Shown here one piece after another: positions 32,596 to 44,112 of a DNA stretch of 64,000 nt (its first letter is position 1; the number at the start of each line of letters is the position of its first letter). A program made the position numbers and the translations under genes. The notes under the pieces are model-generated. The model saw nothing but the letters and a program-made list of their open reading frames with translations. It made no database searches and was not told where the DNA came from. The DNA is from Pseudonocardia hierapolitana. GTDB lineage: Bacteria > Actinomycetota > Actinomycetes > Mycobacteriales > Pseudonocardiaceae. The stretch lies in assembly GCF_007994075.1 (NCBI RefSeq), contig NZ_VIWU01000001.1:3162001-3226000 (forward strand), written 5' to 3'.

Positions 32596-33879
32596 TCAAC
32601 CCACCGCTGCCGCGGCCACCGCGGCCGCGCAGATGCGGGCCAGGTCGTCGTCGTCGGTGACGTAGGGCGGCATCGTGTAGACCAGGTCGCGGAACGGGCG
32701 CAGCCACACCCCCTCCCGCACGGCGGCGGCGGTCGCGGCCGCCATGTCGACCTCGTGGTCGAGCTGCACCACACCTATGGCGCCGAGGGCACGCACGTCC
32801 CGCACTCCGGGCAGGTCGCGCGCCGGCTCCAGTCCGGCGTGGAGCCCCTTCTCGATCCGGGAGATCCCGCCACGCCAGTCGCCACCGAGCAGGAGGCCGA
32901 GCGACGCGTTCGCCGCGGCCGCCGCGAGGGGGTTGCCCATGAACGTCGGACCGTGGGCGAGCACCGACAGCTCGCCGCGGGAGATCCCCTCGGCCACATC
33001 CGGGGTGCACAGGGTGGCGGCCATCGAGAGGTATCCGCCGGTCAGGGCCTTGCCGACGCACATGACGTCCGGGCTCACGCGGGCGTGATCGGCGCCGAAC
33101 AGCTCACCGGTGCGCCCGAAGCCGGTAGCGATCTCGTCGAACACGAGCAGCACGTCGTGGGCGTCCGCGAGCTCGCGGAGGGCCTGGAGGTAGCGCGGCG
33201 AGTGGAACCGCATGCCGCCCGCGTTCTGCACCACCGGCTCGACGATGACGGCAGCCACCTCGTGCGCGTGCCGCGCGAGCACGGCCGCCAGGTGCTCCAC
33301 GTAGGTGGGCTCGAACTCGCGGGGCGGCGCGTCGGCGAAGACCTGCTCCGGCAGCGCGCCCGCCCAGACGTGGTGCATGCCGCCGTCCGGGTCGCAGACG
33401 GACATGGGGTGCCAGGTGTCGCCGTGGTAGCCGCCCCGCCAGGTGAGCAGCCGCCGCCGCTCGGGACGTCCGCGTGAGCGCCAGTACTGCAGGCACATCT
33501 TGATCGCGACCTCGACGGAGATCGACCCCGAGTCGGCGAGGAAGACGTGCTGCAGCGGCTCCGGGGTGATCTCGACGAGAGTGGTGGCCAGGCGGATCGC
33601 CGGCTCGTGGGTGAGCCCGCCGAACATGACGTGGCTCATCCGTCCGAGCTGGTCGCGCACGGCCTCGTCCAGCACGGGGTGGGCGTAGCCGTGGATGGCC
33701 GACCACCACGACGACATCCCGTCGACCAGCTCGCGCACCCCGTCGACCGGCTCGGCCAACCGCAACCGCACCCCCGCCGCGGACTCCACCAGGTACGGCG
33801 GGCGCACCCCCGGCATGGGCGCATACGGGTGCCAGACGTGCTTCCGGTCGAGCTCGAGCAGCTGGGTGGGGGTGAGCAC
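32596..33879 (-). CDS. bioA: Adenosylmethionine-8-amino-7-oxononanoate aminotransferase
   Basis: 427 residues. PLP fold-type I class III aminotransferase of biotin synthesis, which converts KAPA to DAPA using S-adenosylmethionine as amino donor. Diagnostic BioA segments are [11 protein letters not shown] near the N-terminus, [16 protein letters not shown], the glycine-rich [16 protein letters not shown]-phosphate site, the [12 protein letters not shown] segment with the Asp that contacts the pyridine nitrogen, and the Schiff-base Lys in [12 protein letters not shown] 33879 is preceded by GGAGGAGA; the upstream in-frame extension shows no homology. No bioF, bioD or bioB is next to it. Its last 105 bases are duplicated at 31783-31883. 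Confidence 0.95.
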   Translation of the reverse strand: MLTPTQLLELDRKHVWHPYAPMPGVRPPYLVESAAGVRLRLAEPVDGVRELVDGMSSWWSAIHGYAHPVLDEAVRDQLGRMSHVMFGGLTHEPAIRLATTLVEITPEPLQHVFLADSGSISVEVAIKMCLQYWRSRGRPERRRLLTWRGGYHGDTWHPMSVCDPDGGMHHVWAGALPEQVFADAPPREFEPTYVEHLAAVLARHAHEVAAVIVEPVVQNAGGMRFHSPRYLQALRELADAHDVLLVFDEIATGFGRTGELFGADHARVSPDVMCVGKALTGGYLSMAATLCTPDVAEGISRGELSVLAHGPTFMGNPLAAAAANASLGLLLGGDWRGGISRIEKGLHAGLEPARDLPGVRDVRALGAIGVVQLDHEVDMAAATAAAVREGVWLRPFRDLVYTMPPYVTDDDDLARICAAAVAAAAVG

Positions 33880-33962
33880 GCGGTCTCCTCCGTGGTCCGT
33901 GGGCACCCGACGATGCCAGCACCCCGCGCCCCGTGCCGACACCTGGACGTAACCCAGCTCAC

Positions 33963-34016
33963 CAGAAACCTGAGCGAGCGCTCCAGTAGAATCTGGAGCA
34001 TTCGCTCAGGTTTCTG
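33963..34016. promoter_or_regulatory. 54-bp palindromic promoter-operator of the SMR/TetR operon
   Basis: Arms 33963-33986 and 33993-34016 are inverted copies broken only by one 2-base mismatch. CAGAAACCTGAGCGA and its complement form the outer 15 bases and GCTCCAG/CTGGAGC the inner 7. The 6-base centre, TAGAAT, is itself a good -10 hexamer. Each half also has its own GAGC...GCTC symmetry, so it could bind two repressor dimers. It lies 13 bases upstream of the SMR gene start and 84 bases from bioA on the other side. The TetR encoded downstream is the obvious ligand. Confidence 0.75.
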
Positions 34017-34029
34017 CACTGGAGGCCCC

Positions 34030-34353
34030 GTGCCCTGGCTCTTCCTCGTCGGCGCGATCCTGTCGGAGGTCGTCGCGACCCTCGCACTCAAGCTCTCCGA
34101 GGGCTTCTCCAGGCTCGTCCCGTCGGTCGTCGTCGTGATCGGGTACGTCGTCGCGTTCGGCATGCTGTCCCAGGCGTTGACGCGCGGAATGGCGATCGGC
34201 GTCGCGTACGGCGTGTGGGCGGCGGCCGGGGTCGCACTCGTCGCGGTCGCAGGCGCCGTGTTCTTCGGGGAAGGCATGACGGTGGTGCAGGTCGGCGGGA
34301 TCGCGCTGGTCATCGCCGGCGTGCTCGCCCTCGAGCTGGGGGCGGCGCACTGA
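34030..34353 (+). CDS. Small multidrug resistance (SMR) family transporter
   Basis: 107 residues, four membrane spans, the standard SMR size. The membrane-embedded Glu needed for proton and cation binding is in span 1 (GAILSEVVATLALK), and span 3 has the YGVWAAAGVALVA segment of the EmrE/SugE family. It should export quaternary ammonium or other lipophilic cations, or guanidinium if it is of the Gdx type; I cannot separate these by eye. GTG 34030 follows GGAGG. It is transcribed from a palindromic promoter and overlaps the TetR gene by 4 bases. Confidence 0.9.
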   Translation: MPWLFLVGAILSEVVATLALKLSEGFSRLVPSVVVVIGYVVAFGMLSQALTRGMAIGVAYGVWAAAGVALVAVAGAVFFGEGMTVVQVGGIALVIAGVLALELGAAH

Positions 34354-34892
34354 TCACCGACGGACGCAGGCGCAAGGGCGAGCAGCGCCGCAGACAGCTC
34401 CTCGACGCGACGATGCGGGTGATCGAGCGAGCAGGGGTGGCAGCCGTGAGCCAGCGGGTGGTCGCGCAGGAGGCGGGCGTCCCGCCGAGCGCCGTCACCT
34501 ACTACTTCCCGACAGTCGACGACCTGCTCGTCGCGGCGCTCGCCGGTTGCAACGACGACTACCTGCGCCACCTCGACGAGTGCACGCGCGATCCCGACCC
34601 GATCGGGGCGCTGGCCCGGGTGATCACCGAGAGCAACGGCTCCCTGCGAGCGCACGCCGCCGCGGAGTACGAGCTCTTCCTCATCGCCGCCCGCCGTCCG
34701 GAACTACGGCCGGAGATCGAGCGCTGGACGGCCGCCCTGGACGCCTACCTCGCCCCCCACGTCGCCGACCCCGTGCGCCGGGCGGCCGCGGCCGCAACCG
34801 TCGACGGACTGCTCCTCCGCTGCTTCCTCGCGGGCGACCCGCCGAGCGCCGACGAGGTGCGCGCCGTGCTCGCGAGCGTCCTCGGCTGCTGA
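34350..34892 (+). CDS. TetR-family repressor of the SMR operon (apparent CTG start)
   Basis: About 180 residues. The helix-turn-helix reads QLLDATMRVIERAG, then SQRVVAQEAGVPPSAVTYYFPTVDDLL, with AVTYYF as recognition helix. The frame has no ATG, GTG or TTG between the start of useful homology and 34215, deep inside the SMR gene. The only sensible start is CTG at 34350, which overlaps the SMR stop as CTGA, the same geometry as the ATGA overlaps elsewhere in this window. A start inside the DNA-binding domain (ATG 34413) would destroy helix 1. The product should bind the 54-bp palindrome upstream of the SMR gene. Confidence 0.75.
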   Translation: MITDGRRRKGEQRRRQLLDATMRVIERAGVAAVSQRVVAQEAGVPPSAVTYYFPTVDDLLVAALAGCNDDYLRHLDECTRDPDPIGALARVITESNGSLRAHAAAEYELFLIAARRPELRPEIERWTAALDAYLAPHVADPVRRAAAAATVDGLLLRCFLAGDPPSADEVRAVLASVLGC

Positions 34893-35480
34893 TCAGGCCG
34901 AGCGCCGCGGCCCGGGCAGGATGCGCTCCACGATCTCGGTGACCAGGTCGTCGACCTGTCCCTCCGGGAAGAGGTCGGGAAGCGTGAGCCGATCCAGGAT
35001 CAGCCAGTTCAGCGCCAGGTAGAGCACGACCACGGTGGTGGCGTCGCCCGGCAGGCCGGACTCCTCGTGGTTGCGGATGTTGAAGTCGAGGTCGGCGCGG
35101 ATCCGCTTGCTGAGCAGCTCGCGCAGTTCGGGCCGGCGCGTGCTCTCCAGGCGCAGCTCCAACAGCGCCAGGTAACCGGAGCGGAACTCGGTGACCCGCT
35201 TCACGATGTCGCACATGAGCTCGGTGACCCGGTCGCGGTCCCGGGGCCCGGAGAGCGCGGCTTCGAGCACGGTGGCGTCGGGCTCGAGCCGCTCGTAGTA
35301 GCGGTGGCCGACCTGGGTGAGCAGCTCGTCGCGGCTGCTGAAGTAGTTGGAGGCCGTGCCGACGGGCACCTGCGCCTCCGTGTCGACCGCGCGGAAGGTG
35401 AGCCCGCGCGCCCCCTCCCTGGCCAGCACCTCGATCGCCGCGTCCAGGAGCGTCGCCCGCCGAGCCGGGTTCTGCCGCAT
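34893..35480 (-). CDS. TetR-family transcriptional regulator
   Basis: 195 residues. The DNA-binding domain has TLLDAAIEVLAREGARGLTFRAVD and the recognition segment VPVGTASNYFSSRDELL. The C-terminal domain is the usual helical ligand-binding fold. GGAGGAG runs directly into ATG 35486, so ATG 35480 with a 6-base gap is the better start. It is convergent with the previous TetR gene (their stops share one TGATCA) and divergent from a small Pro/Arg-rich ORF and a DHFR-like gene, with a TGTAGTACTACA palindrome in between. It probably controls itself and that divergent unit, perhaps including the MFS gene at 36328. Confidence 0.87.
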   Translation of the reverse strand: MRQNPARRATLLDAAIEVLAREGARGLTFRAVDTEAQVPVGTASNYFSSRDELLTQVGHRYYERLEPDATVLEAALSGPRDRDRVTELMCDIVKRVTEFRSGYLALLELRLESTRRPELRELLSKRIRADLDFNIRNHEESGLPGDATTVVVLYLALNWLILDRLTLPDLFPEGQVDDLVTEIVERILPGPRRSA

Positions 35481-35510
35481 CCGCATCTCCTCCGTTGACA
35501 CCACTTCAGG

Positions 35511-35522
35511 TGTAGTACTACA
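35511..35522. promoter_or_regulatory. TGTAGTACTACA palindrome, candidate TetR operator
   Basis: A perfect 12-base palindrome lies 31 bases upstream of the TetR start on one side and 42 bases upstream of the small ORF start on the other. AGTACTAC recurs at 35542-35549, giving two half-overlapping sites about one helical turn multiple apart. The symmetric position between the divergent genes suggests that the TetR protein represses both directions. Confidence 0.6.
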
Positions 35523-35563
35523 GTTCAACCACTACGTTCAGAGTACTACGGAGGAGGCGCCAC

Positions 35564-35674
35564 ATGCGAGCCACACCCGTCCCGCAGCCCCGCCCGCACC
35601 GTCCGCAGCAGGCCACCAAGCCGCGCCCGTTGCCCCGTCCCCGGCCCGTGCTCCGCCCCCGCGGCAACAGGTAA
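35564..35674 (+). CDS. Pro/Arg-rich small ORF (36 residues)
   Basis: Too short for usual gene callers. GGAGGAGG stands 5 bases before the ATG, a near-ideal ribosome binding site, and the frame ends in TAA 28 bases before the DHFR-like gene. Of 36 residues, 11 are Pro and 9 Arg, with repeats of the Arg-Pro type in the second half (for example PRPLPRPRP). There is no Asp or Glu, and no signal peptide. It may be a leader peptide that tunes the next gene, or a short cationic peptide. The composition alone resembles Pro-rich antimicrobial peptides; that is only a resemblance. Confidence 0.55.
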   Translation: MRATPVPQPRPHRPQQATKPRPLPRPRPVLRPRGNR

Positions 35675-35702
35675 CCGAAACCACGACAGGAAAGGCCCGA
35701 GC

Positions 35703-36266
35703 GTGCGAAAGCTCGTCTACTACGTCGGCACGACCATCGACGGCTTCATCGCCGCCCCGGACGGGAGCGCCGACTTCTACCCGGTCACGCCGGACGTGAT
35801 CGAGTTCCTCAGCACCGCCTACCCCGACGCCCTGCCCACCCACGTGCGCGAGCAGCTCGGGGTGGACGTCCCCAACCCGAACTTCGACGTCGGGGTACAG
35901 GGCCGCGCCACCTACCAGGCCGCCCTCGACATCGGGGTCACCAGCCCGTTCGCGCACCTGCGGCAGTACGTGGTCTCCACGACCTACGAGAGTGAGGATC
36001 CCGCCGTCGAGATCATCTCGACCGACGTCGTCGGCCGGATCCGGGAGCTCAAGGCCGAGGACGGCAAGGACATCTATCTCATGGGCGGGTCCCGGCTCGC
36101 CGGGACCCTGCTCGCGGAGATCGACTCGATCGTCCTGAAGGTCTACCCGGTGGTGGCCGGGGCCGGGATCCCGCTGTTCACGGGCGACTTCACGCCCACG
36201 AGCTTCACGCTGACCGGCACCCGGACTCTGGAGGGCGGAACGGTGATCCTCACCTACGACCGATGA
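35703..36266 (+). CDS. Dihydrofolate reductase-like (RibD C-terminal) protein
   Basis: 187 residues. N-terminal KLVYYVGTTIDGFIA is the typical first strand and loop of the RibD_C/DHFR-like family, followed by GRATYQAAL, VVSTTYE and DIYLMGGSRLAGTLL, where the glycine pair binds NADPH phosphate. Most small proteins of this class in actinobacteria are of unknown substrate and are not true folate enzymes. GTG 35703 has AGGAAAGG upstream. It shares a strand with the small Pro/Arg-rich ORF and the MFS gene, and is probably controlled by the divergent TetR. Confidence 0.85.
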   Translation: MRKLVYYVGTTIDGFIAAPDGSADFYPVTPDVIEFLSTAYPDALPTHVREQLGVDVPNPNFDVGVQGRATYQAALDIGVTSPFAHLRQYVVSTTYESEDPAVEIISTDVVGRIRELKAEDGKDIYLMGGSRLAGTLLAEIDSIVLKVYPVVAGAGIPLFTGDFTPTSFTLTGTRTLEGGTVILTYDR

Positions 36267-36327
36267 GTTTCCCAGCCGCCGCGGGTCCTACCTCCGAGAT
36301 CCCGACGAGCCCGGAGGAACGAGAGCG

Positions 36328-37868
36328 ATGACGACGGCGCAGCCAGTGCGGGCCGGTCGGCGCGAGTGGATCGGCCTCGCCGTCCTCGCGCTGGCCTGCC
36401 TGCTCTACGTGATGGACCTGACGGTGCTGCACCTCGCCATCCCCGCGTTGAGCGAGGACCTGCAGCCGACGAGCACGCAGCTGCTGTGGATCATCGACGT
36501 CTACGGCTTCATGGTGGCCGGTGCACTCGTCACGATGGGCACGCTCGGGGACCGGATCGGCCGGAGGCGGCTGCTGCTGGTGGGCGCAGCCGCCTTCGGA
36601 GCCGTGTCGGTGCTCGCGGCCTTCTCCACCACCCCCGAGATGCTCATCGTCAGCCGAGCGCTCCTCGGGATCGCCGGAGCCACCGTGGCCCCGTCCACGC
36701 TGTCGCTGATCTTCCACATGTTCCAGGACCCGAAGCAGCGCTCGCTCGCCGTCGGGATCTGGATCGGGGCGTTCTCCGCAGGCAGCGCGATCGGGCCGGT
36801 GCTCGGCGGGCTGGTGCTCGAGGCGTTCTGGTGGGGATCGGTGTTCCTGCTCGCACTGCCGGTGATGGGCGCACTGCTCGTGCTCGGCCCCCGCGTGCTG
36901 CCCGAGTACCGCGACCCGGGCGCGGGCCGGCTCGACCTGCGCAGTGCCGCGATGTCCGTCGTCGCCCTGCTCGCGATCGTGCACGGTTTGAAGGGCATCG
37001 CCCAGGACGGGATCGCGATCGAGCCGGTGCTCAGCATCGTCGGCGGCGCGGTCGTCGGAGCGCTGTGGGTGCGCCGCCAGCAGCGGCTCGCCGACCCCAT
37101 GATCGACGTCGCCCTGTTCCGGATCCGCAGGTTCAACGCCGCGCTCGTCGTGAACTTCCTGGCGATCTTCGTGATGATCGGGTACTTCCTGTTCATCGGT
37201 CAGTACCTGCAGCTGGTGGCCGGGATGTCGCCGCTGCAGGCCGGCCTGTGGTCGCTGCCGGGCGCGCTCGGTTTCGTCGTCAGCTCGCAGTTCGCGCCGC
37301 GCTACCTGCAGCGCATCCGGGCCGCGAACGTGGTGGCCTGCGGGCTCGCCGCCGCGTCGGCCGGGCTGTTCGTGCTCACCACGGTGCAGGTCGACGGCGG
37401 GCTCGTGGCGATCGTCGTCTCGTCGGTGGTGATCTCCCTCGGCATGGGCCCGGTGTTCGGCCTGACCACCGAGATGGTCGTCGGCTCCGCCCCCACGGAG
37501 AAGGCGGGCGCGGCCTCGGGCATCTCGGAGACGGCCGCGGAGCTGGGCGGGGCGCTCGGGATCGCGGTGCTGGGCAGCATCGGCGCCACGATCTACCGCA
37601 ACGGCGTGGCGGCCGGCCTGCCCGCCGCCGTGCCGGACGAGGCCGGGCACGCCGCCCGCGACACGCTCGGCGGGGCCATCTCGGCGGCCGCGCACCTGCC
37701 CGAGCCCGCGGCGACCGCACTGGTCGACGTTGCGCGCGAGGCGTTCGTCGCGGGGCTGCAGCTGACCTCCGCGGCGGCCGGGGTCATCGCCGCGGGCATC
37801 GCGGTGGTCGCCGCCGTGGCGCTGCGCGACGGCGAGGCCGAGCAGCAGGAGCCCGAACCCGAACCGTC

Positions 37869-37878
<10 letters not shown>
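36328..37878 (+). CDS. MFS drug efflux transporter, DHA2 family (SmvA/LfrA-like)
   Basis: 516 residues, 14 predicted spans. Span 1 contains YVMDLTVLHLAIPAL, the acidic D1-type motif; GTLGDRIGRRRLL is motif A after span 2; IGPVLGGLVLE is motif C in span 5. The C-terminal tail is unusually rich in Glu, Gln and Pro (GEAEQQEPEPEPSYC). Such pumps export quaternary ammonium compounds, dyes and some antibiotics. ATG 36328 follows GGAGGAACGAGAGCG. The last 10 bases overlap the convergent epoxide hydrolase gene. Confidence 0.9.
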
Positions 37879-38981
<1,103 letters not shown>

Positions 38982-39102
38982 ATCTGGTGACGCTAGGCCG
39001 GGCTGCGGTCACATCCCGTCCTCTTTCAGCGCGCACCCAACCGATCCACGCCCCGGGCGGTCGTCCCCACCAGCAGGCGAACGACACCGAGGGAGAGCGA
39101 CC

Positions 39103-39495
39103 ATGATGCGCATCCGTTCCACGATCACCCGGGCCGCCGCGGCGGTGGTACTCGCGGCGGGCGCCATGGTCCTGAGCGCCGCCCCGGCGAGCGCCGCACC
39201 CAACACGTGGGCCGCCATCGCGATCTCCGTGCAGACCGGCAACATCGGCTACGCCTACGAGCACCCCTCCGGCTCGGCGGCGGCGCGCGCCGCGGTCAGG
39301 AAGTGCGGGGCGAGCGACTGCCAGGAGGCCGTGCGCGTGACGAACGGCTGCGCCGCCGTGGCCCAGGCCAAGAACCTCGCGTGGGGCTGGGGGTACGCCG
39401 CGTCGCTCGAGGAGGCCAAGCGCGTGGCGGTGCGCTCGACCCCGGGCAAGGGCGCGCGCGTGCTCGCGTACGCCTGCAGCGGCGCCCACCGCTGA
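39103..39495 (+). CDS. Secreted DUF4189-domain protein
   Basis: 130 residues. A Sec signal peptide (about 1-30) ends with the signal peptidase I site ASAAP. The mature part is a DUF4189 domain: NTWAAIAISVQTGNIGYAYEH, repeated Ala-Ala-rich helices, and four cysteines (KC, DC, GC, AC) spaced as two likely disulfides. Such proteins are exported by mycobacteria and relatives; role unknown. GGGAGAG precedes tandem ATGs at 39103 and 39106. It is close upstream of the dienelactone hydrolase gene, but that gene has its own leaderless-type promoter. Confidence 0.82.
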   Translation: MMRIRSTITRAAAAVVLAAGAMVLSAAPASAAPNTWAAIAISVQTGNIGYAYEHPSGSAAARAAVRKCGASDCQEAVRVTNGCAAVAQAKNLAWGWGYAASLEEAKRVAVRSTPGKGARVLAYACSGAHR

Positions 39496-39499
39496 GCCA

Positions 39500-39505
39500 T
39501 AGGGT
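39500..39505 (+). promoter_or_regulatory. -10 box of a probable leaderless promoter
   Basis: TAGGGT ends 6 bases before the GTG at 39512. There is no Shine-Dalgarno sequence. Identical spacing to the boxes at 4018 and 31974. Confidence 0.55.
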
Positions 39506-39511
39506 GAGCGG

Positions 39512-40255
39512 GTGGCTCGCGTCGACGTCGAGATCAGCGCACCCGAGGGCAACTGTCGCGCATCCCTGCACGTGCCCGAGGGCGACGGGCCCTGGCCGGG
39601 CGTGCTCCTGTTCCCGGATGCGGGCGGGCTGCGGGAGACCAAGCGCGTCATGGCCGACCGGCTCGCGGGCATGGGCTACGTGACGCTGGTGCCGGACGTC
39701 TACTACCGCGAGGGCGAGTGGTCGCCGTTCGACGTCGCCACCCTGTTCACCGTGCCCGACGAGCTCGCGCGGATGGCCGGGTACTCGAGCAAGCTCACGC
39801 CGGAGCGGATCGCCTCGGACAGCGGCGCCTACCTCGACTTCCTGCTGGCGCGGCCCGAGGTCGCCGGCACCGCGGCCGGGACCACGGGCTACTGCATGGG
39901 CGGCCGGATGTCGCTGATCACGGCCGGTGCGCACCCGGACGAGGTCGCCGCCGCCGCGTCGTTCCACGGGGGGCGGATCGCCGTGGCGGACGACCCGCAG
40001 AGCCCGCACCTCGCGGCCGGCCGCATCACCGCCACCGTGTACGTGGCCGGGGCGCAGGACGACGACCACTTCACGGCCGAGCAGGCGCAGCTGCTCGACA
40101 CGGCGCTCACCGAGGCCGGTGTGCGGCACACCGTGGAGTTCTACCCGGCGAAGCACGGGTTCGCGGTGCCGGACAACGACACGTACGACCCGACCGCAGA
40201 GGAACGGCACTGGAAGGCGCTCGAAACCCTCTACGGGTCAGCGTTGCAGGCCTGA
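39512..40255 (+). CDS. Dienelactone hydrolase family protein
   Basis: 247 residues. Alpha/beta hydrolase with the cysteine nucleophile in TGYCMGGRM (about residue 130), acid Asp in AGAQDDDHF and His in AKHGFAVPD near residue 213: the Cys-Asp-His triad of dienelactone hydrolases. The first strands (GNCRASLHVPEGDGPWPGVLLFPDAGG) are typical. True dienelactone hydrolases act in chlorocatechol breakdown, but no such pathway is here, so another ester or lactone is likely. Its 3' end overlaps the convergent P-loop kinase gene by 25 bases. Confidence 0.9.
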   Translation: MARVDVEISAPEGNCRASLHVPEGDGPWPGVLLFPDAGGLRETKRVMADRLAGMGYVTLVPDVYYREGEWSPFDVATLFTVPDELARMAGYSSKLTPERIASDSGAYLDFLLARPEVAGTAAGTTGYCMGGRMSLITAGAHPDEVAAAASFHGGRIAVADDPQSPHLAAGRITATVYVAGAQDDDHFTAEQAQLLDTALTEAGVRHTVEFYPAKHGFAVPDNDTYDPTAEERHWKALETLYGSALQA

Positions 40256-40917
40256 TCCAGGCCACGCCGCACCCACTCGACGACCCGCCGCGCGGTCTCC
40301 GCGAGCTCGAGCGTGGTGGTGTCGAGCAGATCGACGGGAGGGTCGAGGGCCGGCCCGTTGTGGCGCAGCCAGTCGTTGAACTCCACCGTCTCCGCGATCC
40401 GCGGCTCGTCCCAGCCCCGCCAGGCCGGACGCGCGCGCAGCCGGGACCGGAGCAGGTCGGGCTCGGCCACCAGCGCCAGGTAGTGGATGTCCCCGACGAA
40501 GACGCGCTCCGGACGCCGCTCGAACTGCTCCGGCACCACCGTGCCGACCAGCACGACCGGTCGCCCGCTCTGGTGGATCATCGCGGCCATCCGCAGCCAG
40601 ACCCGGCGGAAGCCCGCGAAGTCGTCGGCCGGATCCTGCAGGCCTGCGGCCCACAGCACGTCCTGCTCGACCACGACCGCCACGTCGGCCAAGGCCTGCG
40701 GGAGCAGGCGGGCCACCGTGGACTTGCCCGCCCCGCTCGGGCCGGTGAGCGCGAACAGCGGCAGCCGCCGGAACGGCTGCCGGTGTCCGCAGTCGGCGCA
40801 GATCAGCACCGGTGCATCGGGTGCGACGACCGGGTCGGTGAACCGGGCAGCGCACCCGAGGCAGATCTGCAGGTCGACCGGGCGGTGGCTGCTCAACGCC
40901 GAATGCTCGCTCGGCAA
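40231..40917 (-). CDS. P-loop nucleotide kinase-like protein with N-terminal Zn ribbon
   Basis: 228 residues. An N-terminal CLGC...CADC pair (about residues 19-43) should form a zinc ribbon. It is followed by Walker A TGPSGAGKST (about 58-67), a Gln-Asp switch-like segment (VVEQDVLW), and a helical lid region with several Arg residues. The rest resembles small-molecule kinases of the AAA_33/chloramphenicol-phosphotransferase kind. Substrate unknown. Only TTG starts (40917 or 40896) are available before the ribbon, so the start is uncertain. Confidence 0.72.
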   Translation of the reverse strand: MPSEHSALSSHRPVDLQICLGCAARFTDPVVAPDAPVLICADCGHRQPFRRLPLFALTGPSGAGKSTVARLLPQALADVAVVVEQDVLWAAGLQDPADDFAGFRRVWLRMAAMIHQSGRPVVLVGTVVPEQFERRPERVFVGDIHYLALVAEPDLLRSRLRARPAWRGWDEPRIAETVEFNDWLRHNGPALDPPVDLLDTTTLELAETARRVVEWVRRGLDQACNADP

Positions 40918-40956
40918 GCCTCGCTCAGCGCTCTCTGCCCGCTCGGCGAACCTCGC

Positions 40957-41292
40957 TCATCCGAACAGCTCGTCGAGGAAGCCCTTGCGGCGCTTCTGCC
41001 CCCCGTGGTGGCCGTAGGGCGGCGGCGAGTCGCTGTAGTGGCCGCGCTGATGCCCGTACGGGGGCGGCGAGTCGCTGTAGCGCCCGCCTCCGTGCCGCTG
41101 GTGGGGCGGGGGTGAGTCGGCGTAGTGGCCGGGCGCACCGGCGTGGCCACCGTAGAAGCTCCGCTCGGCGTTGGCGATCTGCTCGAGCTCGCCACGGTCG
41201 AGGAAGATCCCCCGGCAGCCCTGGCACTGCTCGATGTGTACGCCTTGCTTGTCGACGGTATGCATCCGGTTCTGACACTTCGGACAGATCAC
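40957..41292 (-). CDS. zf-TFIIB-type Zn-ribbon protein with SDSPPPYGH repeats
   Basis: 111 residues. CPKC (residues 3-6) and CQGC (about 23-26) form a TFIIB-type zinc ribbon ending in the family's GIFLDRGELEQI helix. The rest is low complexity: three copies of a roughly 14-residue unit with SDSPPPYGH or ADSPPPHQRH, rich in His, Gly and Tyr, then a basic QKRRKGFLDELFG tail. The DNA shows matching direct repeats. Zn-ribbon proteins of this kind are widespread in bacteria without assigned role. GTG 41292 has a leaderless -10 box; the 14 residues upstream in the longer frame carry no feature. Confidence 0.75.
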   Translation of the reverse strand: MICPKCQNRMHTVDKQGVHIEQCQGCRGIFLDRGELEQIANAERSFYGGHAGAPGHYADSPPPHQRHGGGRYSDSPPPYGHQRGHYSDSPPPYGHHGGQKRRKGFLDELFG

Positions 41293-41299
41293 CCAGCCG

Positions 41300-41305
41300 A
41301 GCGTA
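41300..41305 (-). promoter_or_regulatory. -10 box of a probable leaderless promoter (minus strand)
   Basis: Read on the minus strand it is TACGCT, 7 bases before GTG 41292. No Shine-Dalgarno sequence stands before that GTG. Confidence 0.5.
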
Positions 41306-41354
41306 GCGGGGCGGTTGCGTCTCGTGTGTCGCAACCACCCCGCCGTCCGGGGAC

Positions 41355-43730
<2,376 letters not shown>

Positions 43731-43744
<14 letters not shown>

Positions 43745-44021
43745 TCCGCTCCGCCAGGTGCACGGTGACCGTCTCGCCCGGGCCCTTGCCGATCGCCCGC
43801 TGGAGGTCGCCCTTCACGGGCAGCTTGTGGGTGCCGTCCCCCAGCGCCATGAACGAGCTGCGGAACGGGTGACCGTCCACGGTGCCGCGGACCTTGACCA
43901 GCCCGCGGGTGCCGAAGAACTCGGCCGAGCCGGGCATCACCACGTAGGTCCAACCGCCCGGGTTCGGGCTCTTCTGCAGGACGGCACTGAACTCGTGGTC
44001 GAGGGGCTGGTTCTCGGTCAT
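43731..44021 (-). CDS. DUF1905 domain protein
   Basis: 96 residues forming one DUF1905 domain: [43 protein letters not shown] opening, [29 protein letters not shown] and VTVHLAERI close. The fold is a small beta barrel; the biochemical function is unknown, and the domain is often joined to a YdeI/bacteriocin-protection region that is absent here. GGAGGAGG precedes the ATG, so strong translation is likely. It is followed, on the minus strand, only by the convergent TetR gene. Confidence 0.85.
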
Positions 44022-44112
44022 CGTTCCTCCTCCGCAGGGACGGCCGGGTTGCCCGTCCACAACCGGAACGTCGAAGGTGGCCGGGCGTCCTCGACATCCC
44101 TCCGGAGGATTT

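Noticed and set aside
41000..41140. Regular short repeats, considered as a CRISPR array
   Set aside because: The repeats are in frame and encode the SDSPPPYGH units of the Zn-ribbon protein; there are no unique spacers.
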